This document shows positions 17,140-26,343 of a stretch of 64,000 nucleotides of DNA, in pieces. Within the stretch, counting starts at the first letter, position 1. Every line of letters starts with the position of its first letter. The DNA comes from Cronobacter dublinensis subsp. dublinensis LMG 23823. Lineage in GTDB: Bacteria; Pseudomonadota; Gammaproteobacteria; Enterobacterales; Enterobacteriaceae. The stretch is taken from NCBI RefSeq assembly GCF_001277235.1, contig NZ_CP012266.1:930001-994000 (forward strand), read 5' to 3'. The notes under the pieces are model-generated. The model was not told the DNA's origin and did no database searches. It worked only from the letters and a program-made list of their open reading frames with translations. The translations under genes and the position numbers were made by a program.

Positions 17140-18735
17140 ATGATTAGCAAGCACACGATTCACGCGCTGGCGCTCGCCGCCCTGACGACCAGCGCCGCTG
17201 CGGGCGCGAGTACGCTGGTCTATTGCTCTGAAGGCTCGCCGGAAAACTTTAACCCGCAGCTCTATACCTCCGGCACCAGCGTCGACGCCAGCGCCGTGCC
17301 GGTCTATAACCGGCTGGTGGATTTTAAAACCGGCACCACCGAACTCGTGCCGAGCCTCGCGGAGCGCTGGGAAGTCAGCGACGATGGCAAAACGTACACC
17401 TTCCATCTGCGCAAGGGCGTGAAATTCCAGAGCAACAAATATTTCAAACCAACGCGCGATTTCAACGCCGACGACGTCATCTTCTCGTTTATGCGCCAGA
17501 AGGACCCGAAACACCCGTACCACAACGTCTCGAACGGTAACTACTCCAACTTTGAAAGTCTGGAATTCGGCAAGCTCATCACGGCTATCGATAAAGTGGA
17601 TGACCACACCGTGCGCTTCACGCTCGCCCACCCCGAGGCGCCGTTCGTGGCCGATCTTGGCTGGTATTTCGCGTCTATTTTGTCGGCGGAATATGCCGAC
17701 GCGATGCTGAAAGCCGGCACGCCGGAGCGCGTGGACATGGATCCGATCGGCACCGGGCCGTTTAAGCTCGCGCAGTATCAGAAAGATTCGCGCATCCTGT
17801 TTACAGCGTTTGATCAGTACTGGCAGGGCAGAGCAAAGCTCGACCGGCTGGTGTTCAGCATCACGCCGGACGCCTCGGTGCGCTACGCCAAGCTTGAGAA
17901 AAACGAGTGTCAGGTGATGCCGTTCCCGAATCCGGCGGACCTGCCGCGCATGAAGGCAAACCCGCAGATTAACCTGCTGAGCAAATCGGGGCTGAACACA
18001 GGCTTCCTCGCGTTCAACACCCAGAAACCGCCGCTTGATAACGTCAAAGTGCGCCAGGCGCTGGCAATGGCCATCAACAAGCCTGCGATTATCGACGCCG
18101 TATTCCAGGGCACCGGGACAGCGGCGAAAAATCTCCTGCCGCCGGGCGTCTGGAGCGCGGATCAGGGCTTAAAAGATTATGACTACGCGCCGGAACAGGC
18201 CAAAGCGCTGCTGAAAGCGGCGGGCATGCCGGACGGCTTTACTATCGATCTCTGGGCGATGCCCGTGCAGCGGCCCTATAACCCGAACGCCAAACGCATG
18301 GCGGAGATGATCCAGGCCGACTGGGCGAAAATCGGCGTCAAAGCGCATGTCGTCACGTATGAATGGGGCGAATATTTAAAACGCGTGAAAGGCGGCGAAC
18401 ATCAGGCGGCGCTGATGGGCTGGACGACCGCCACCGGCGACCCGGATAACTTCTTCGGCCCGCTCTTTACCTGCCAGTCCGCCAACGGCGGCTCGAACTC
18501 CGCGAAGTGGTGCTATGCGCCGTTCGATAAGCTCATCAGCGAGGCGAAAGCCACCAGCGATCGCCCGACGCGCGAAGCGCTCTACCGGCAGGCGCAGCAG
18601 ATGATGCACGATCAAATGCCCGCCGTGATGATCGCTCACTCAACGATCTTCGAGCCGGTACGCAAAAACGTCACCGGCTATGAAGTCGATCCGTTCGGCA
18701 AACACATTTTTTATCAGGTGGATCTTAAAAAATAA
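17140..18735 (+). CDS. DppA-like periplasmic dipeptide/heme-binding protein
   Basis: 531 aa SBP_bac_5 protein (E. coli DppA 535). Signal peptide MISKHTIHALALAALTTSAA, cleaved before ASTLVYCSEG. Family landmarks are SPENFNPQLYTSGTSVDA, DPIGTGPFKLAQYQKDSRI, and the DppA-type Cys pair in LFTCQSANGG and KWCYAP. It binds peptides for an ABC importer; no permease or ATPase genes follow, so it must use a transporter encoded elsewhere. ATG 17140 follows AAAGGA. Probably a second, orphan copy of DppA. Confidence 0.88.
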   Translation: MISKHTIHALALAALTTSAAAGASTLVYCSEGSPENFNPQLYTSGTSVDASAVPVYNRLVDFKTGTTELVPSLAERWEVSDDGKTYTFHLRKGVKFQSNKYFKPTRDFNADDVIFSFMRQKDPKHPYHNVSNGNYSNFESLEFGKLITAIDKVDDHTVRFTLAHPEAPFVADLGWYFASILSAEYADAMLKAGTPERVDMDPIGTGPFKLAQYQKDSRILFTAFDQYWQGRAKLDRLVFSITPDASVRYAKLEKNECQVMPFPNPADLPRMKANPQINLLSKSGLNTGFLAFNTQKPPLDNVKVRQALAMAINKPAIIDAVFQGTGTAAKNLLPPGVWSADQGLKDYDYAPEQAKALLKAAGMPDGFTIDLWAMPVQRPYNPNAKRMAEMIQADWAKIGVKAHVVTYEWGEYLKRVKGGEHQAALMGWTTATGDPDNFFGPLFTCQSANGGSNSAKWCYAPFDKLISEAKATSDRPTREALYRQAQQMMHDQMPAVMIAHSTIFEPVRKNVTGYEVDPFGKHIFYQVDLKK

Positions 18736-18741
18736 GGCGGG

Positions 18742-18768
18742 AAACCGCCTCTGCGGAGGCGGTTTTAA
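18742..18768 (+). terminator. Rho-independent terminator after the DppA-like gene
   Basis: Perfect 10-bp stem AAACCGCCTC / GAGGCGGTTT with loop TGCG and a short T/A tail. It can also close the convergent gene ending at 18774. Confidence 0.85.
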
Positions 18769-18773
18769 AACGG

Positions 18774-19229
18774 CTAAGGGTGAGGGAGATTACGGGAGAA
18801 TGCCACATTCGCCACCGACTGCACTTTCCAGACATTCCCTTCTTCAACCATGCAATCAATCACGATGTGATCCTGTTTTTTGCCAAACGCGATATAGACA
18901 TTATTGCATGCCGCATCCGCATCGCTGGCGACGGCGGTGATCTGCTGCCAGTCATCGCCCACGCCCTGCGCCTTAATAAACATATCTACGTCCGGGACGT
19001 CATAGTCATTCGGATCTAAGGCTGCCTGCGCTTTAAGTTTTTGAAGGGTGCCGGCGGTGACATAGCGGCTTAGCCCGGCGTAATCGGTCAGAGGCGCTTT
19101 GCCGCGTGCAACCTGCTCGATGTACCACTGATTAAACTGTACGGCGGCCGTAACGGGGGCCGGTACATCGTTCGCGGCTGCCAGTGAAACCAGCGGCCAG
19201 AGTAAGGCCATAAAGAGGCGATTTGTCAT
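18774..19229 (-). CDS. DUF3828-like secreted protein
   Basis: 151 aa with signal peptide MTNRLFMALLWPLVSLAAA. The mature chain starts with a helix containing FNQWYIEQVARGK and ends with a WKVQSV strand region (VIDCMVEEGNVWKVQSV), the layout of DUF3828 periplasmic proteins. Two Cys (AACNN and IDCMV) may form a disulfide. It sits in a row with LprI-like and muramidase genes on the same strand, which makes an immunity or envelope-defence role plausible. Function unknown. Confidence 0.65.
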   Translation of the reverse strand: MTNRLFMALLWPLVSLAAANDVPAPVTAAVQFNQWYIEQVARGKAPLTDYAGLSRYVTAGTLQKLKAQAALDPNDYDVPDVDMFIKAQGVGDDWQQITAVASDADAACNNVYIAFGKKQDHIVIDCMVEEGNVWKVQSVANVAFSRNLPHP

Positions 19230-19284
19230 ATTCGTTTCTTAAACACGCTTCCTTTTTAAATTTACCCAATCAACAAAGCCCCCT

Positions 19285-19716
19285 TTATTCTGCCGGGGCT
19301 AGCTGAATGGCCGATAACGCTTTTTCCCGTTCGCTATTCATATTTATGATGCAACTCAGCATATTCTCGCTGAAAGCATGGGTTCCTTGATCAGCAGTTG
19401 TCACCAGCCCGCAATAGTCGTCCCGGTACGACAGCCATGCCGCCTGATTTTTCTTAAGCGTGGCAATCATCTGGTCTTTTTGCGCCTGTGAGCCTCTCCA
19501 CCATCGGGTAAAATCGAATGCGTTAATCTCGCTGAGTTTTGCTTCAAAAGCTTTCTTTAACGCTTGCTGAGAACGATCGTTTAGCGTACCCAGGCATTCA
19601 TCACTGTTTTCACCATACTGTTTTATGCAGCGCTCAACGGCCGGGTGGTGAAGAGGGGTCGCAGCGGCTGTTATACATAGCGAGCATAAGCTGATTAAAA
19701 ATAAGAATCTTTTCAC
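19285..19716 (-). CDS. LprI-family (DUF1311) protein, probable immunity to the adjacent muramidase
   Basis: 143 aa with signal peptide MKRFLFLISLCSLCITAAA. Four Cys in the LprI order (RCIKQYGENSDECL, YRDDYC, LSC) and FTRWWRGSQAQKDQM match the two paralogues at 13-14 kb. LprI proteins bind and inhibit lysozymes. Its ATG overlaps the stop of the pesticin-like muramidase gene (ATGA), so the two are co-translated. The pairing of a muramidase with a lysozyme-inhibitor fold makes cognate immunity the best explanation. Confidence 0.82.
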   Translation of the reverse strand: MKRFLFLISLCSLCITAAATPLHHPAVERCIKQYGENSDECLGTLNDRSQQALKKAFEAKLSEINAFDFTRWWRGSQAQKDQMIATLKKNQAAWLSYRDDYCGLVTTADQGTHAFSENMLSCIINMNSEREKALSAIQLAPAE

Positions 19717-20615
19717 TGAAGATACCTCAACCTTAGGGCCAGTCTTTGAGAGTCTTTTTTCTGATAAATGTCATTGCGAAGATAGTCTATAATACCATTT
19801 CTGCTTTGATCTTTAGCTATAATTATTGCCATTTCTTTTGCGGTGTTATTCCCTTGGTAAATTGTGTCTACAAATACGTCGCGAATCCTTAACTCTATCT
19901 GTTCCCAGCGAAGAGCATTTTTTATATCAGCAGCGCTACGTTCATAAATATTTTTTGCATAGTCCTTTTTCTCCTTATAAGATAATTCAAAAAGCCGTAT
20001 TTGTTGTTGATGTGTTATCTCACCGACCAATGGTCCGTAAAGCTCAATAAAAGAGGAGGCTTTTTTACCAGATAAAAAGGAGGCTTTAGCACAAATCTGC
20101 GATTTGTATTCTTCAATCCCAGCCTGTCTTAACGTAAATAATATTTCTCCTGCGCTTCTCTTTTTCATATCATAGCCTCGGCCTATCGTTACACCTGAGC
20201 TAATGGCTGGATGATGTAATATACGAGAAAAGCAAGGCATACGAGTTGGCTGTCGGAAAGGATCAACGGCAGTAATATAATCTACGCCTTCATAATCAAA
20301 CGTAAGTTGTCCTTCTCTTACTGACAATATCCCGTTGCTTGTATGGTTTCGTCTCAAAGAAGAAGCATTCTCCATAGCTTCAAGGAACCAAATATCAGTG
20401 GGATTAACCAGGCCGGTAACAGAAATATTCAAAAGCCGCTGATACCATCGAATAGCCTCTATAGTGTCAGCAGAGCATTTACCATCACTCTTTATATTAC
20501 GGCCAGTGTTCCGACTGTAACCCGCCTCAATAATGCTTTTTTGAATCTTTGCAACATCCTCGCGGTTATTTGTACCACATGCGCCGACAGAATCAGTTAA
20601 TCTAAAATACGTGGT
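19713..20615 (-). CDS. Peptidoglycan-binding plus pesticin-like muramidase, standard start codon missing
   Basis: The frame is open for 301 codons after a TAA at 20616-20618, yet no ATG, GTG or TTG occurs before TTG 20432. Codons before that TTG encode a peptidoglycan-binding-like domain (GACGTNNREDVAKIQKSIIE, DGKCSADTIEAIRWYQRLL), which continues into VTGLVNPTD. The C-terminal part carries the pesticin/T4-lysozyme-like signature around ILHHPAISSGVTIGRGYDM, with ILSVREGQLTFDYEGVD before it. So a two-domain cell-wall hydrolase is present but has lost its start or its delivery domain. Either it begins at a non-standard codon (ACG 20612 is possible) or it is a pseudogene. Followed by an overlapping LprI-type gene. 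Confidence 0.65.
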   Translation of the reverse strand, partial: TTYFRLTDSVGACGTNNREDVAKIQKSIIEAGYSRNTGRNIKSDGKCSADTIEAIRWYQRLLNISVTGLVNPTDIWFLEAMENASSLRRNHTSNGILSVREGQLTFDYEGVDYITAVDPFRQPTRMPCFSRILHHPAISSGVTIGRGYDMKKRSAGEILFTLRQAGIEEYKSQICAKASFLSGKKASSFIELYGPLVGEITHQQQIRLFELSYKEKKDYAKNIYERSAADIKNALRWEQIELRIRDVFVDTIYQGNNTAKEMAIIIAKDQSRNGIIDYLRNDIYQKKDSQRLALRLRYLQ

Positions 20616-20667
20616 TTATGATGATGCCTCACTGTTATTCCCTGTGTGAATTATATAACTTAAAAAT

Positions 20668-20811
20668 ATGATGATTATATTTTATAATGATATTTACAAT
20701 GAGAATGAATTTGTCATTCTATATAATATTTTCATTATATTAATTTCAATCACAATCTTTCTGATTCTATTTTGGCTATTTTATTATCAAAGAATAATTA
20801 AACAGGTTTAA
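20668..20811 (+). CDS. Possible small membrane peptide
   Basis: 47 codons: MMIIFYNDIYNENEF, then a long hydrophobic run (VILYNIFIILISITIFLILF) and a basic tail YYQRIIKQV, which would place the C-terminus in the cytoplasm. There is no clear ribosome-binding site and the DNA is extremely AT-rich, so a chance frame is quite possible. The rest of 20616-20873 holds only AT-rich sequence and a T7-G8 homopolymer junction at 20833-20847. Confidence 0.2.
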   Translation: MMIIFYNDIYNENEFVILYNIFIILISITIFLILFWLFYYQRIIKQV

Positions 20812-20873
20812 CTTATTCTCATCGGTGAAGTGTTTTTTTGGGGGGGGAATATATTATTCAGAATTATGCTAAG

Positions 20874-23021
20874 TTATCGCTCCGCACCTTCCGCCGACAC
20901 ACTTCCCACCCAGGCCTGCGACATCACATCGCGCCAGACGTCACCCTGACGTTCAAAAAACGCGGCGGTCTCACGTAACAGCGCATCGGGCGTAAGGTGC
21001 GGCGACTGTAACAGCGCCAGCAGCCCTTCGTAGCCAGCGCAGGCGTGCCACTGGCACTGCGCCACGTAACCGATGTTCTGGTCCACGCGCATATGCTGAA
21101 AAAACGGCGCGTGGAGCGCGGCGGCGGCCGTGCGCTGCGAAGATGGCAGCGGCACAAACAGCAGCAGGGCGCTGTCGGGCCCGGCGGCGGGCAGCGTAAA
21201 GCGGCGCGGCGTGGGCAGCGGGCGCGGCGGCGCCGGGGTGACGAGCGGGAAGGGGAAATCGCTTAAGCGGCGCGCGAGGGCGTCGTGCAGGAGCGGGCCG
21301 CCGCCCTCAAGCGTCGCCTGCCACGCCTGCGTGCCCGGAACGTGCGTGGCCATCCGCAGTTCGCGGGGCAGCTGCGCCAGCAGGCGGCGCACCGCGATGG
21401 CCTGGCTCTCCTGCGCCTGCGCGCGCTGCGCCAGCCGTTCAGCTTCGGCGGTGTAGCGCTCATCCGGCTCCCACAGGTACGTCATCATCTCCGTAAGGAT
21501 AGTGATAACCAGCGGCTCGCTGCCGGAAAGCGCGATGCGCCAGCGCCCGTCCGCCAGCCCCACCTGCAGCGCGCCGCCGTCGAGGCGCGCCCGGTCGCAC
21601 AGCGGGCGCAGGCGTGAGAGGAGCTCCATGCCGCGACGCTCGCTGACGACGGTGCCCGGCGCGGGCGTAAGCGTCAGTGCAACCGTTTCAGCGCCGGGCT
21701 GCCACGCGAGCGGCGCGCAGTCGCCCGGCAGCGCCACGGCGAGTGCGGGTGGGAAGACCGGCGCGGGGGAAAATTCAGTGTTTACAGGCAGGGCGTCGTG
21801 CGTGGCCGGAAACGCCCCAAGCATCAACCTCAGCCCCTGTGTCTTGACCGGCGCGCCGTTGACGTCCGGAGCCAGCCATAGTCGCGTCGGGCGCTGCGCC
21901 CGGAGTGCTGCCAGCAGCGCAGGCAGCGCCTTTGCCTCCACCGGCGGCAGGCCGAACGCGTGGGCGCGCAGGGTGTCCATCGGTCCCAGCGCGGCGAAAT
22001 CCTCATCGGCGAGCCGTCGCAGCGGCGACAGCGCGCCCTCCGGCAGCGCGGCGAGGGCGGCCAGCCAGCGGTGAAACAGCGCGTCCACGCGGGCCGGGTT
22101 TATCGTCTCGTCCGCGAGCGTGAAGGCGAGACGCAGCCAGAGCGTGGCGTCGTCCAGCGCGTCGGCCTCAAGCGTGGCGTCATCGGCGAGCGCCTGCTCG
22201 CGCAGCGCCGCCATCAGCCCGCCGGGCGCTTCGCTGTGAAGGGCATGCGCCAGCAGACGCAGAGCAGGGCGCACGTCAGCCGGCAGTAAAAAGCTCAGTT
22301 CCAGCTGCGCAAACCCTGGCTGGGCGAGCGCGCCCGAGCCGCCCGTGCGGGCGTTAATGGCCAGCGGCGCGGCCACGCCAGGCGGGATACGCGCGGCAGC
22401 CTCGCGGGCCAGCGTTTCGAGCTCATTCAGCGGCTGCGGGCCGCAGAGAAAGAGGTGCAGATTCGCGGCGTGATAGTGCTGCTCATGAAATGCGCTTAAC
22501 GCCGCACGCAGCCGCGGGGCATCGTCGCCGAACGCCGCCTGATGACCGATGCGCAGGCGCGTCAGCCGCGCATCGCCCGCCGTTAAGGCCAGCAACGCCG
22601 CCTCGCGCCGGGTGGCGGCATCCTGCGCCAGCAGCCGGTACTCGGCGTCAATCACCGCTGTCTCCTGCATCAGCGCCCCGGGCGCCAGGCGCGGGGCGAC
22701 CAGCATATCGGTAAGGCGCGAAAGCCCGGGCTTAAGCGCCTGCGCAGGCGCTTCGAAGAAAAATGCGGTCTGGCACAGCCGGGTGGAGGCGTTAAGCCGC
22801 CCACCCTGGTCTGGCACCCAGCGCATCAGGCGCTCGTCATCCGGGTAACCGTCGCTGCCGCGAAACAGCATATGCTCCAGCAGGTGCGCGAGCCCCGGCC
22901 AGGCGTCCGGCTCATGCAGGCTGCCGGCGTTCACGCGCCAGAGCGCCGCCGCCTGCGTGGCCTGCGGCTGGTGGATAAGCGTGAGCGTTACGCCGTTTTC
23001 GAGCCGGAGAGTGCGGGTCAT
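20874..23021 (-). CDS. pqqF: PQQ biosynthesis M16 peptidase PqqF
   Basis: 715 aa zinc peptidase of the pitrilysin family. The inverted zinc motif HLLEH is at residues 46-50, with the third ligand Glu127 in VIDAEYRLL. It is thought to trim the modified PqqA peptide. The protein is somewhat shorter than Klebsiella PqqF (about 760 aa) and very Ala/Leu/Arg-rich. ATG 23021 overlaps the pqqE stop (ATGA). Last gene of pqqABCDEF. Confidence 0.92.
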   Translation of the reverse strand: MTRTLRLENGVTLTLIHQPQATQAAALWRVNAGSLHEPDAWPGLAHLLEHMLFRGSDGYPDDERLMRWVPDQGGRLNASTRLCQTAFFFEAPAQALKPGLSRLTDMLVAPRLAPGALMQETAVIDAEYRLLAQDAATRREAALLALTAGDARLTRLRIGHQAAFGDDAPRLRAALSAFHEQHYHAANLHLFLCGPQPLNELETLAREAAARIPPGVAAPLAINARTGGSGALAQPGFAQLELSFLLPADVRPALRLLAHALHSEAPGGLMAALREQALADDATLEADALDDATLWLRLAFTLADETINPARVDALFHRWLAALAALPEGALSPLRRLADEDFAALGPMDTLRAHAFGLPPVEAKALPALLAALRAQRPTRLWLAPDVNGAPVKTQGLRLMLGAFPATHDALPVNTEFSPAPVFPPALAVALPGDCAPLAWQPGAETVALTLTPAPGTVVSERRGMELLSRLRPLCDRARLDGGALQVGLADGRWRIALSGSEPLVITILTEMMTYLWEPDERYTAEAERLAQRAQAQESQAIAVRRLLAQLPRELRMATHVPGTQAWQATLEGGGPLLHDALARRLSDFPFPLVTPAPPRPLPTPRRFTLPAAGPDSALLLFVPLPSSQRTAAAALHAPFFQHMRVDQNIGYVAQCQWHACAGYEGLLALLQSPHLTPDALLRETAAFFERQGDVWRDVMSQAWVGSVSAEGAER

Positions 23022-24154
23022 TGCGGCGTTTTAAAGATGAGTTGCGAGTTAGCGCGGTTGCGAAAACGCAGGTCGCCAATGCCCATCTGCGTCTGGTTCG
23101 CGGCTTCGCGCGCGGCGAGGATCGTACCGTGGTGCGGCGATTTGCTGCACACCGGGTCGGCGTTGGCCGCATCGCCGGTCAGCATAAACGCCTGGCAGCG
23201 GCAGCCGCCGAAATCCTGCTCTTTTTCAGGACACGAGCGGCACGGCTCCGGCATCCAGTCGTTACCGCGGTAGCGGTTAAACCCGAACGACTCATACCAG
23301 ATATGCGACAGCGACTGTTCCAGCACCGAGGGGAATTTCACCGGCAGCTGGCGCGCGCTGTGGCACGGCAGCGCGGTGCCTTCCGGCGTCACCGAGAGGA
23401 AAATCGCGCCCCAGCCGCCCATGCAGCCTTTCGGGCGCTCTTCGTAGTAATCGGGCGTCACAAACAGCAGGTTGGCGAGGTTGCCGGTGTCGGCCATCTT
23501 CTCGCGGTACTGTTTCACCACCGCCTCGGCGTGGGCGATCTGCTCGCGGGTCGGCAGCAGCCCTTCACGGTTGAGGTGCGCCCAGCCGTAAAACTGGCAG
23601 GTGGCAAGCTCCACGTCGTCCGCCTCCAGCTGAATGGCGAGCTCAATGATGCGGTCGATCTGGTCGATGTTATGGCGGTGCAGCACGAAGTTCAGCACCA
23701 TCGGGTAGCCGAGCGCTTTCACCGCTTTCGCCATCGCGAGCTTCTGGTGAAACGCTTTCTCATTGCCCGCCAGCGCCGCGTTCAGCGTCTTGTCGCTCGC
23801 CTGGAAGCTTATCTGAATATGATCGAGCCCGGCATCGGCGAAAGTCTGGAGCTTTTTCTCGGTAAGCCCGATGCCGGAGGTGATGAGGTTGGTGTAAAAA
23901 CCCATGCCGCGCGCGGCAGCGATAAGCTCCGGCAGATCTTTACGCACCAGCGGCTCGCCGCCTGAAAACCCGAGCTGCACCGCGCCCATCGCGCGCGCCT
24001 GGCGAAAGACGTCAATCCACTGCTCCGTCGTGAGCTCATTTTCCTGGGCGGCGAAGTCGAGCGGGTTCGAGCAATAGGGGCATTGCAGCGGGCAGCGGTA
24101 GGTCAGCTCCGCCAGCAGCCACAGCGGCGGATTCACGGGTTTCGCGTCACTCAC
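23018..24154 (-). CDS. pqqE: PqqA peptide cyclase (radical SAM) PqqE
   Basis: 378 aa. The radical-SAM cluster motif CxxxCxxC is Cys21, Cys25, Cys28 ([10 protein letters not shown]). A C-terminal SPASM-type Cys-rich region binds further clusters ([18 protein letters not shown]). It forms the Glu-Tyr C-C bond in PqqA, with PqqD as chaperone. It starts with GTG at 24154, overlapping the end of pqqD by 8 bp. Confidence 0.96.
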   Translation of the reverse strand: MSDAKPVNPPLWLLAELTYRCPLQCPYCSNPLDFAAQENELTTEQWIDVFRQARAMGAVQLGFSGGEPLVRKDLPELIAAARGMGFYTNLITSGIGLTEKKLQTFADAGLDHIQISFQASDKTLNAALAGNEKAFHQKLAMAKAVKALGYPMVLNFVLHRHNIDQIDRIIELAIQLEADDVELATCQFYGWAHLNREGLLPTREQIAHAEAVVKQYREKMADTGNLANLLFVTPDYYEERPKGCMGGWGAIFLSVTPEGTALPCHSARQLPVKFPSVLEQSLSHIWYESFGFNRYRGNDWMPEPCRSCPEKEQDFGGCRCQAFMLTGDAANADPVCSKSPHHGTILAAREAANQTQMGIGDLRFRNRANSQLIFKTPQ

Positions 24155-24425
24155 GGAAAATCACCCACTTTTGTTGATACGCCAGGCCCAGAAAGCCCAG
24201 CACGTCGTCGGTGAGCGAGCCCGCCTCCGGGAAGCGCGCCTCCAGCGCGTCGATTATCGCGCCCGTGGTCTGCTGGCCGTCCACGAGTTGCAGAATGGCC
24301 GCCGCGCTCTCGTTCAGTTTCGCCATGCCCTCCGGGTAGAGGATCACATGCGTGTTCTGCGCCTCTTCCCATTGCAGGCGGTAACCGCGGCGAAAGTGCG
24401 GAATATGATGGCGTTCAGGCTGCAT
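24147..24425 (-). CDS. pqqD: PqqA-binding chaperone PqqD
   Basis: 92 aa, the usual size. It binds the PqqA peptide and presents it to PqqE. The [12 protein letters not shown] and [16 protein letters not shown] segments are typical. ATG 24425 shares a base with the pqqC stop (TGATG), so translation is coupled. An extension to 24449 is possible but would overlap pqqC further without benefit. Confidence 0.95.
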   Translation of the reverse strand: MQPERHHIPHFRRGYRLQWEEAQNTHVILYPEGMAKLNESAAAILQLVDGQQTTGAIIDALEARFPEAGSLTDDVLGFLGLAYQQKWVIFRE

Positions 24426-25180
24426 CAGACCAGTCTCCGTTTGTGCCACACCGGCTCGCGGGTGACGGTGTGATAAGGGGCTCTGTCCAGCATCCAGGCC
24501 ATCGTCATGGCGTCGAGCATGCTCCAGAGGATGTCGAGCTTGAACTGTAAAATCTCCAGCATTCGCTGCTGGCGCTCCAGCGTATTGCAGTACTCCAGCG
24601 CAAGCGACAGCCCGTGTTCCACGTCGCGGCGCGCCTGGCTTAAGCGGCTGCGGAAATAGTCATAGCCTTGCGCGTCGATCCAGGTGTAGTGCTGCGGCCA
24701 GCTGTCGAGCCGCGCCTGATGGATCTGCGGGGCGAACAGCTCGGTGAGCGAACTGCACGCGGCTTCTTCCCAGCTGGCGCGGCGGGCGAAGTTAACATAG
24801 GCATCTACCGCGAAGCGCACGCCCGGCAGCACGCGCTCTTCGGAGAGCAGCGACTCGCGCGACAGCCCGACCGCCTCGCCAAGCCGCAGCCAGGCTTCAA
24901 TGCCGCCTTCGCTGCCGTCATAGCCGTCGTGATCGAGAATGCGCTGCACCCACTGGCGGCGCACTTCCGGGTGCGGACAGTTCGCCATAATGGCGGCGTC
25001 CTTGATGGGAATGCTGGTCTGATAATAGAACCGGTTCGCCACCCAGCCCTGGATCTGCTCGCGGGTCGCCTCGCCGTTATGCATGGCGATGTGATAGGGG
25101 TGGTGAATATGATAGAACGCGCCTTTCGCGCGCAGCGCCGCCTCGAATTCGTCGGGCGTCAGCAGTCGTTGCTCGGTCAT
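24425..25180 (-). CDS. pqqC: Pyrroloquinoline-quinone synthase PqqC
   Basis: 251 aa, TenA/heme-oxygenase-like helical bundle. It catalyses the final cofactor-free ring closure and eight-electron oxidation to PQQ. Active-site segments [24 protein letters not shown] and ILDHDGYDG are conserved. It begins 8 bp after pqqB stops, in the middle of the operon. Confidence 0.97.
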   Translation of the reverse strand: MTEQRLLTPDEFEAALRAKGAFYHIHHPYHIAMHNGEATREQIQGWVANRFYYQTSIPIKDAAIMANCPHPEVRRQWVQRILDHDGYDGSEGGIEAWLRLGEAVGLSRESLLSEERVLPGVRFAVDAYVNFARRASWEEAACSSLTELFAPQIHQARLDSWPQHYTWIDAQGYDYFRSRLSQARRDVEHGLSLALEYCNTLERQQRMLEILQFKLDILWSMLDAMTMAWMLDRAPYHTVTREPVWHKRRLV

Positions 25181-25188
25181 AAAGCCTC

Positions 25189-26097
25189 TTACAGCGCGAT
25201 TACCATCCCGTCGTGGCTCACCTCGATGCCCTGCTGGTGCAGGAACTGGCGCTCCGCCGAGTCCTCGTTGAGGATCGGGTTGGTATTGTTAATATGAATA
25301 AGAATTTTGCGCTCCGCCGGCAGGCGCGCCAGCAGCGCCGCGAGCCCCTGTTCTTCCGAGAGCGCCAGGTGGCCCATCGCTTTGCCGGTGTTGTGGCCGA
25401 CGCCGGTGGCGGCAAGCTCGTTGTCGCGCCACAGCGTGCCGTCAATCAGCAGTACATCGGCGCGTTCAAGCCATGGCAGAATGGTGTCGTCCGGCTCGCC
25501 GAGCCCCGGCGCATAGAGCAGGCTCTTGCCGCCTTCTTCTTCGATAAACAGCGCCACGTTATGGCCCGGCAGCGGGCGGCCGCGGTAGGGCGAATAGGGC
25601 GGCGCGTTGCTCAGGAGTGGAATGGCGGTGAACTGCACCGTCGGACAGACCCGCGTCTGAAAGCGTTCCAGCGGCGCGATGGCGTGATGAATCAGCCCAC
25701 CGTTCCAGTGGGTGAGCATCGGGAAGACCGGAAAACCGGTGCTCAGATCCTCATGCACTTCCGGCGTGCACCAGACGTGGTGCGGGCAGCCTTCACGTAA
25801 ATTGAGTAATCCCGCGCTGTGATCGATCTGGCTGTCGGTGAGAATAATCGCGCCGATGCCGGTGCCGCGCAGCACCTCGGGATTATGCAATTCGGGTGAG
25901 GCGAGAAGCTGGTGGCAAATGTCGGGCGAGACGTTGCACAGCACCCAGTTTTTACCGTCATCGCTCACGGCGATAGAGGACTGGGTACGGGCGGAGGTCT
26001 TTATCGTGCCATTACGCACGCCCTGGCAGTTGGCGCAGTTGCAGTTCCACTGAGGGAAACCGCCGCCCGCCGCCGAGCCGAGAACTTTGATCTGCAT
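25189..26097 (-). CDS. pqqB: PQQ biosynthesis protein PqqB
   Basis: 302 aa, metallo-beta-lactamase fold. It is proposed to hydroxylate the tyrosine of the PqqA-derived diamino acid. Visible landmarks: [20 protein letters not shown] with the CNCANC Cys group, [17 protein letters not shown] (altered HxHxDH) and [13 protein letters not shown] 26097 is chosen because it gives the universal [13 protein letters not shown] start; the in-frame extension covers the pqqA-pqqB hairpin. Confidence 0.96.
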   Translation of the reverse strand: MQIKVLGSAAGGGFPQWNCNCANCQGVRNGTIKTSARTQSSIAVSDDGKNWVLCNVSPDICHQLLASPELHNPEVLRGTGIGAIILTDSQIDHSAGLLNLREGCPHHVWCTPEVHEDLSTGFPVFPMLTHWNGGLIHHAIAPLERFQTRVCPTVQFTAIPLLSNAPPYSPYRGRPLPGHNVALFIEEEGGKSLLYAPGLGEPDDTILPWLERADVLLIDGTLWRDNELAATGVGHNTGKAMGHLALSEEQGLAALLARLPAERKILIHINNTNPILNEDSAERQFLHQQGIEVSHDGMVIAL

Positions 26098-26126
26098 GTG
26101 TCGAACCGGAAAGGAAAAGAGAAAAG

Positions 26127-26148
26127 GTGCCCGCGATGCCGCGGGCAC
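26127..26148 (-). terminator. Hairpin between pqqA and pqqB (attenuator-like)
   Basis: GTGCCCGC / GCGGGCAC with a 6-nt loop, followed on the minus strand by CTTTTCTC. It lies 6 bp after the pqqA stop. Such hairpins let pqqA be expressed in excess over the enzyme genes. Confidence 0.7.
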
Positions 26149-26154
26149 AGGCGA

Positions 26155-26232
26155 TTAACGGTTGGAAATGTACAGCGTCACTTCCAGACCCAGGCGCAGG
26201 TCAACAAACGCAGGTTTAGTCCACGTGGTCAT
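26155..26232 (-). CDS. pqqA: PQQ precursor peptide PqqA
   Basis: 25 aa: [20 protein letters not shown] followed by YISNR. Glu17 and Tyr21 (ExxxY) are the residues joined and converted into PQQ. ATG 26232 follows GAGGAG at 8 bp. Too short for usual gene finders but unmistakable. A 7-bp hairpin (GGGTGAT/ATCACCC, 26253-26271) lies in the leader just upstream of the ribosome-binding site. Confidence 0.97.
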   Translation of the reverse strand: MTTWTKPAFVDLRLGLEVTLYISNR

Positions 26233-26309
26233 AGTCTTACTCCTCATAAAATGGGTGATTTTTCATCACCCTGGTGAAACCGATTACCGGCGCGCTTATG
26301 TTGCGTAAA

Positions 26310-26325
26310 TGTGATCCAGATCGCA
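26310..26325 (-). promoter_or_regulatory. Candidate CRP site upstream of pqqA
   Basis: On the minus strand it reads TGCGATCTGGATCACA, matching TGTGA-N6-TCACA at 9 of 10 positions. Its centre is about 86 bp before the pqqA ATG. If it acts at -41.5, transcription would start near 26276. Direct proof would be a footprint or start-site map. Confidence 0.5.
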
Positions 26326-26343
26326 ACTTAAATGCTTAGCCAT

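Noticed and set aside
17023..17631. Roughly 200-codon N-terminal extension of the PepT-like gene
   Set aside because: It runs antisense through the DppA-like gene, has non-protein-like composition, and ATG 17022 has its own ribosome-binding site and family-like start.
20833..20847. T7-G8 homopolymer junction as a phase-variation tract
   Set aside because: It lies in non-coding DNA beyond the pqqF stop and is not placed in a promoter spacer that I can identify.
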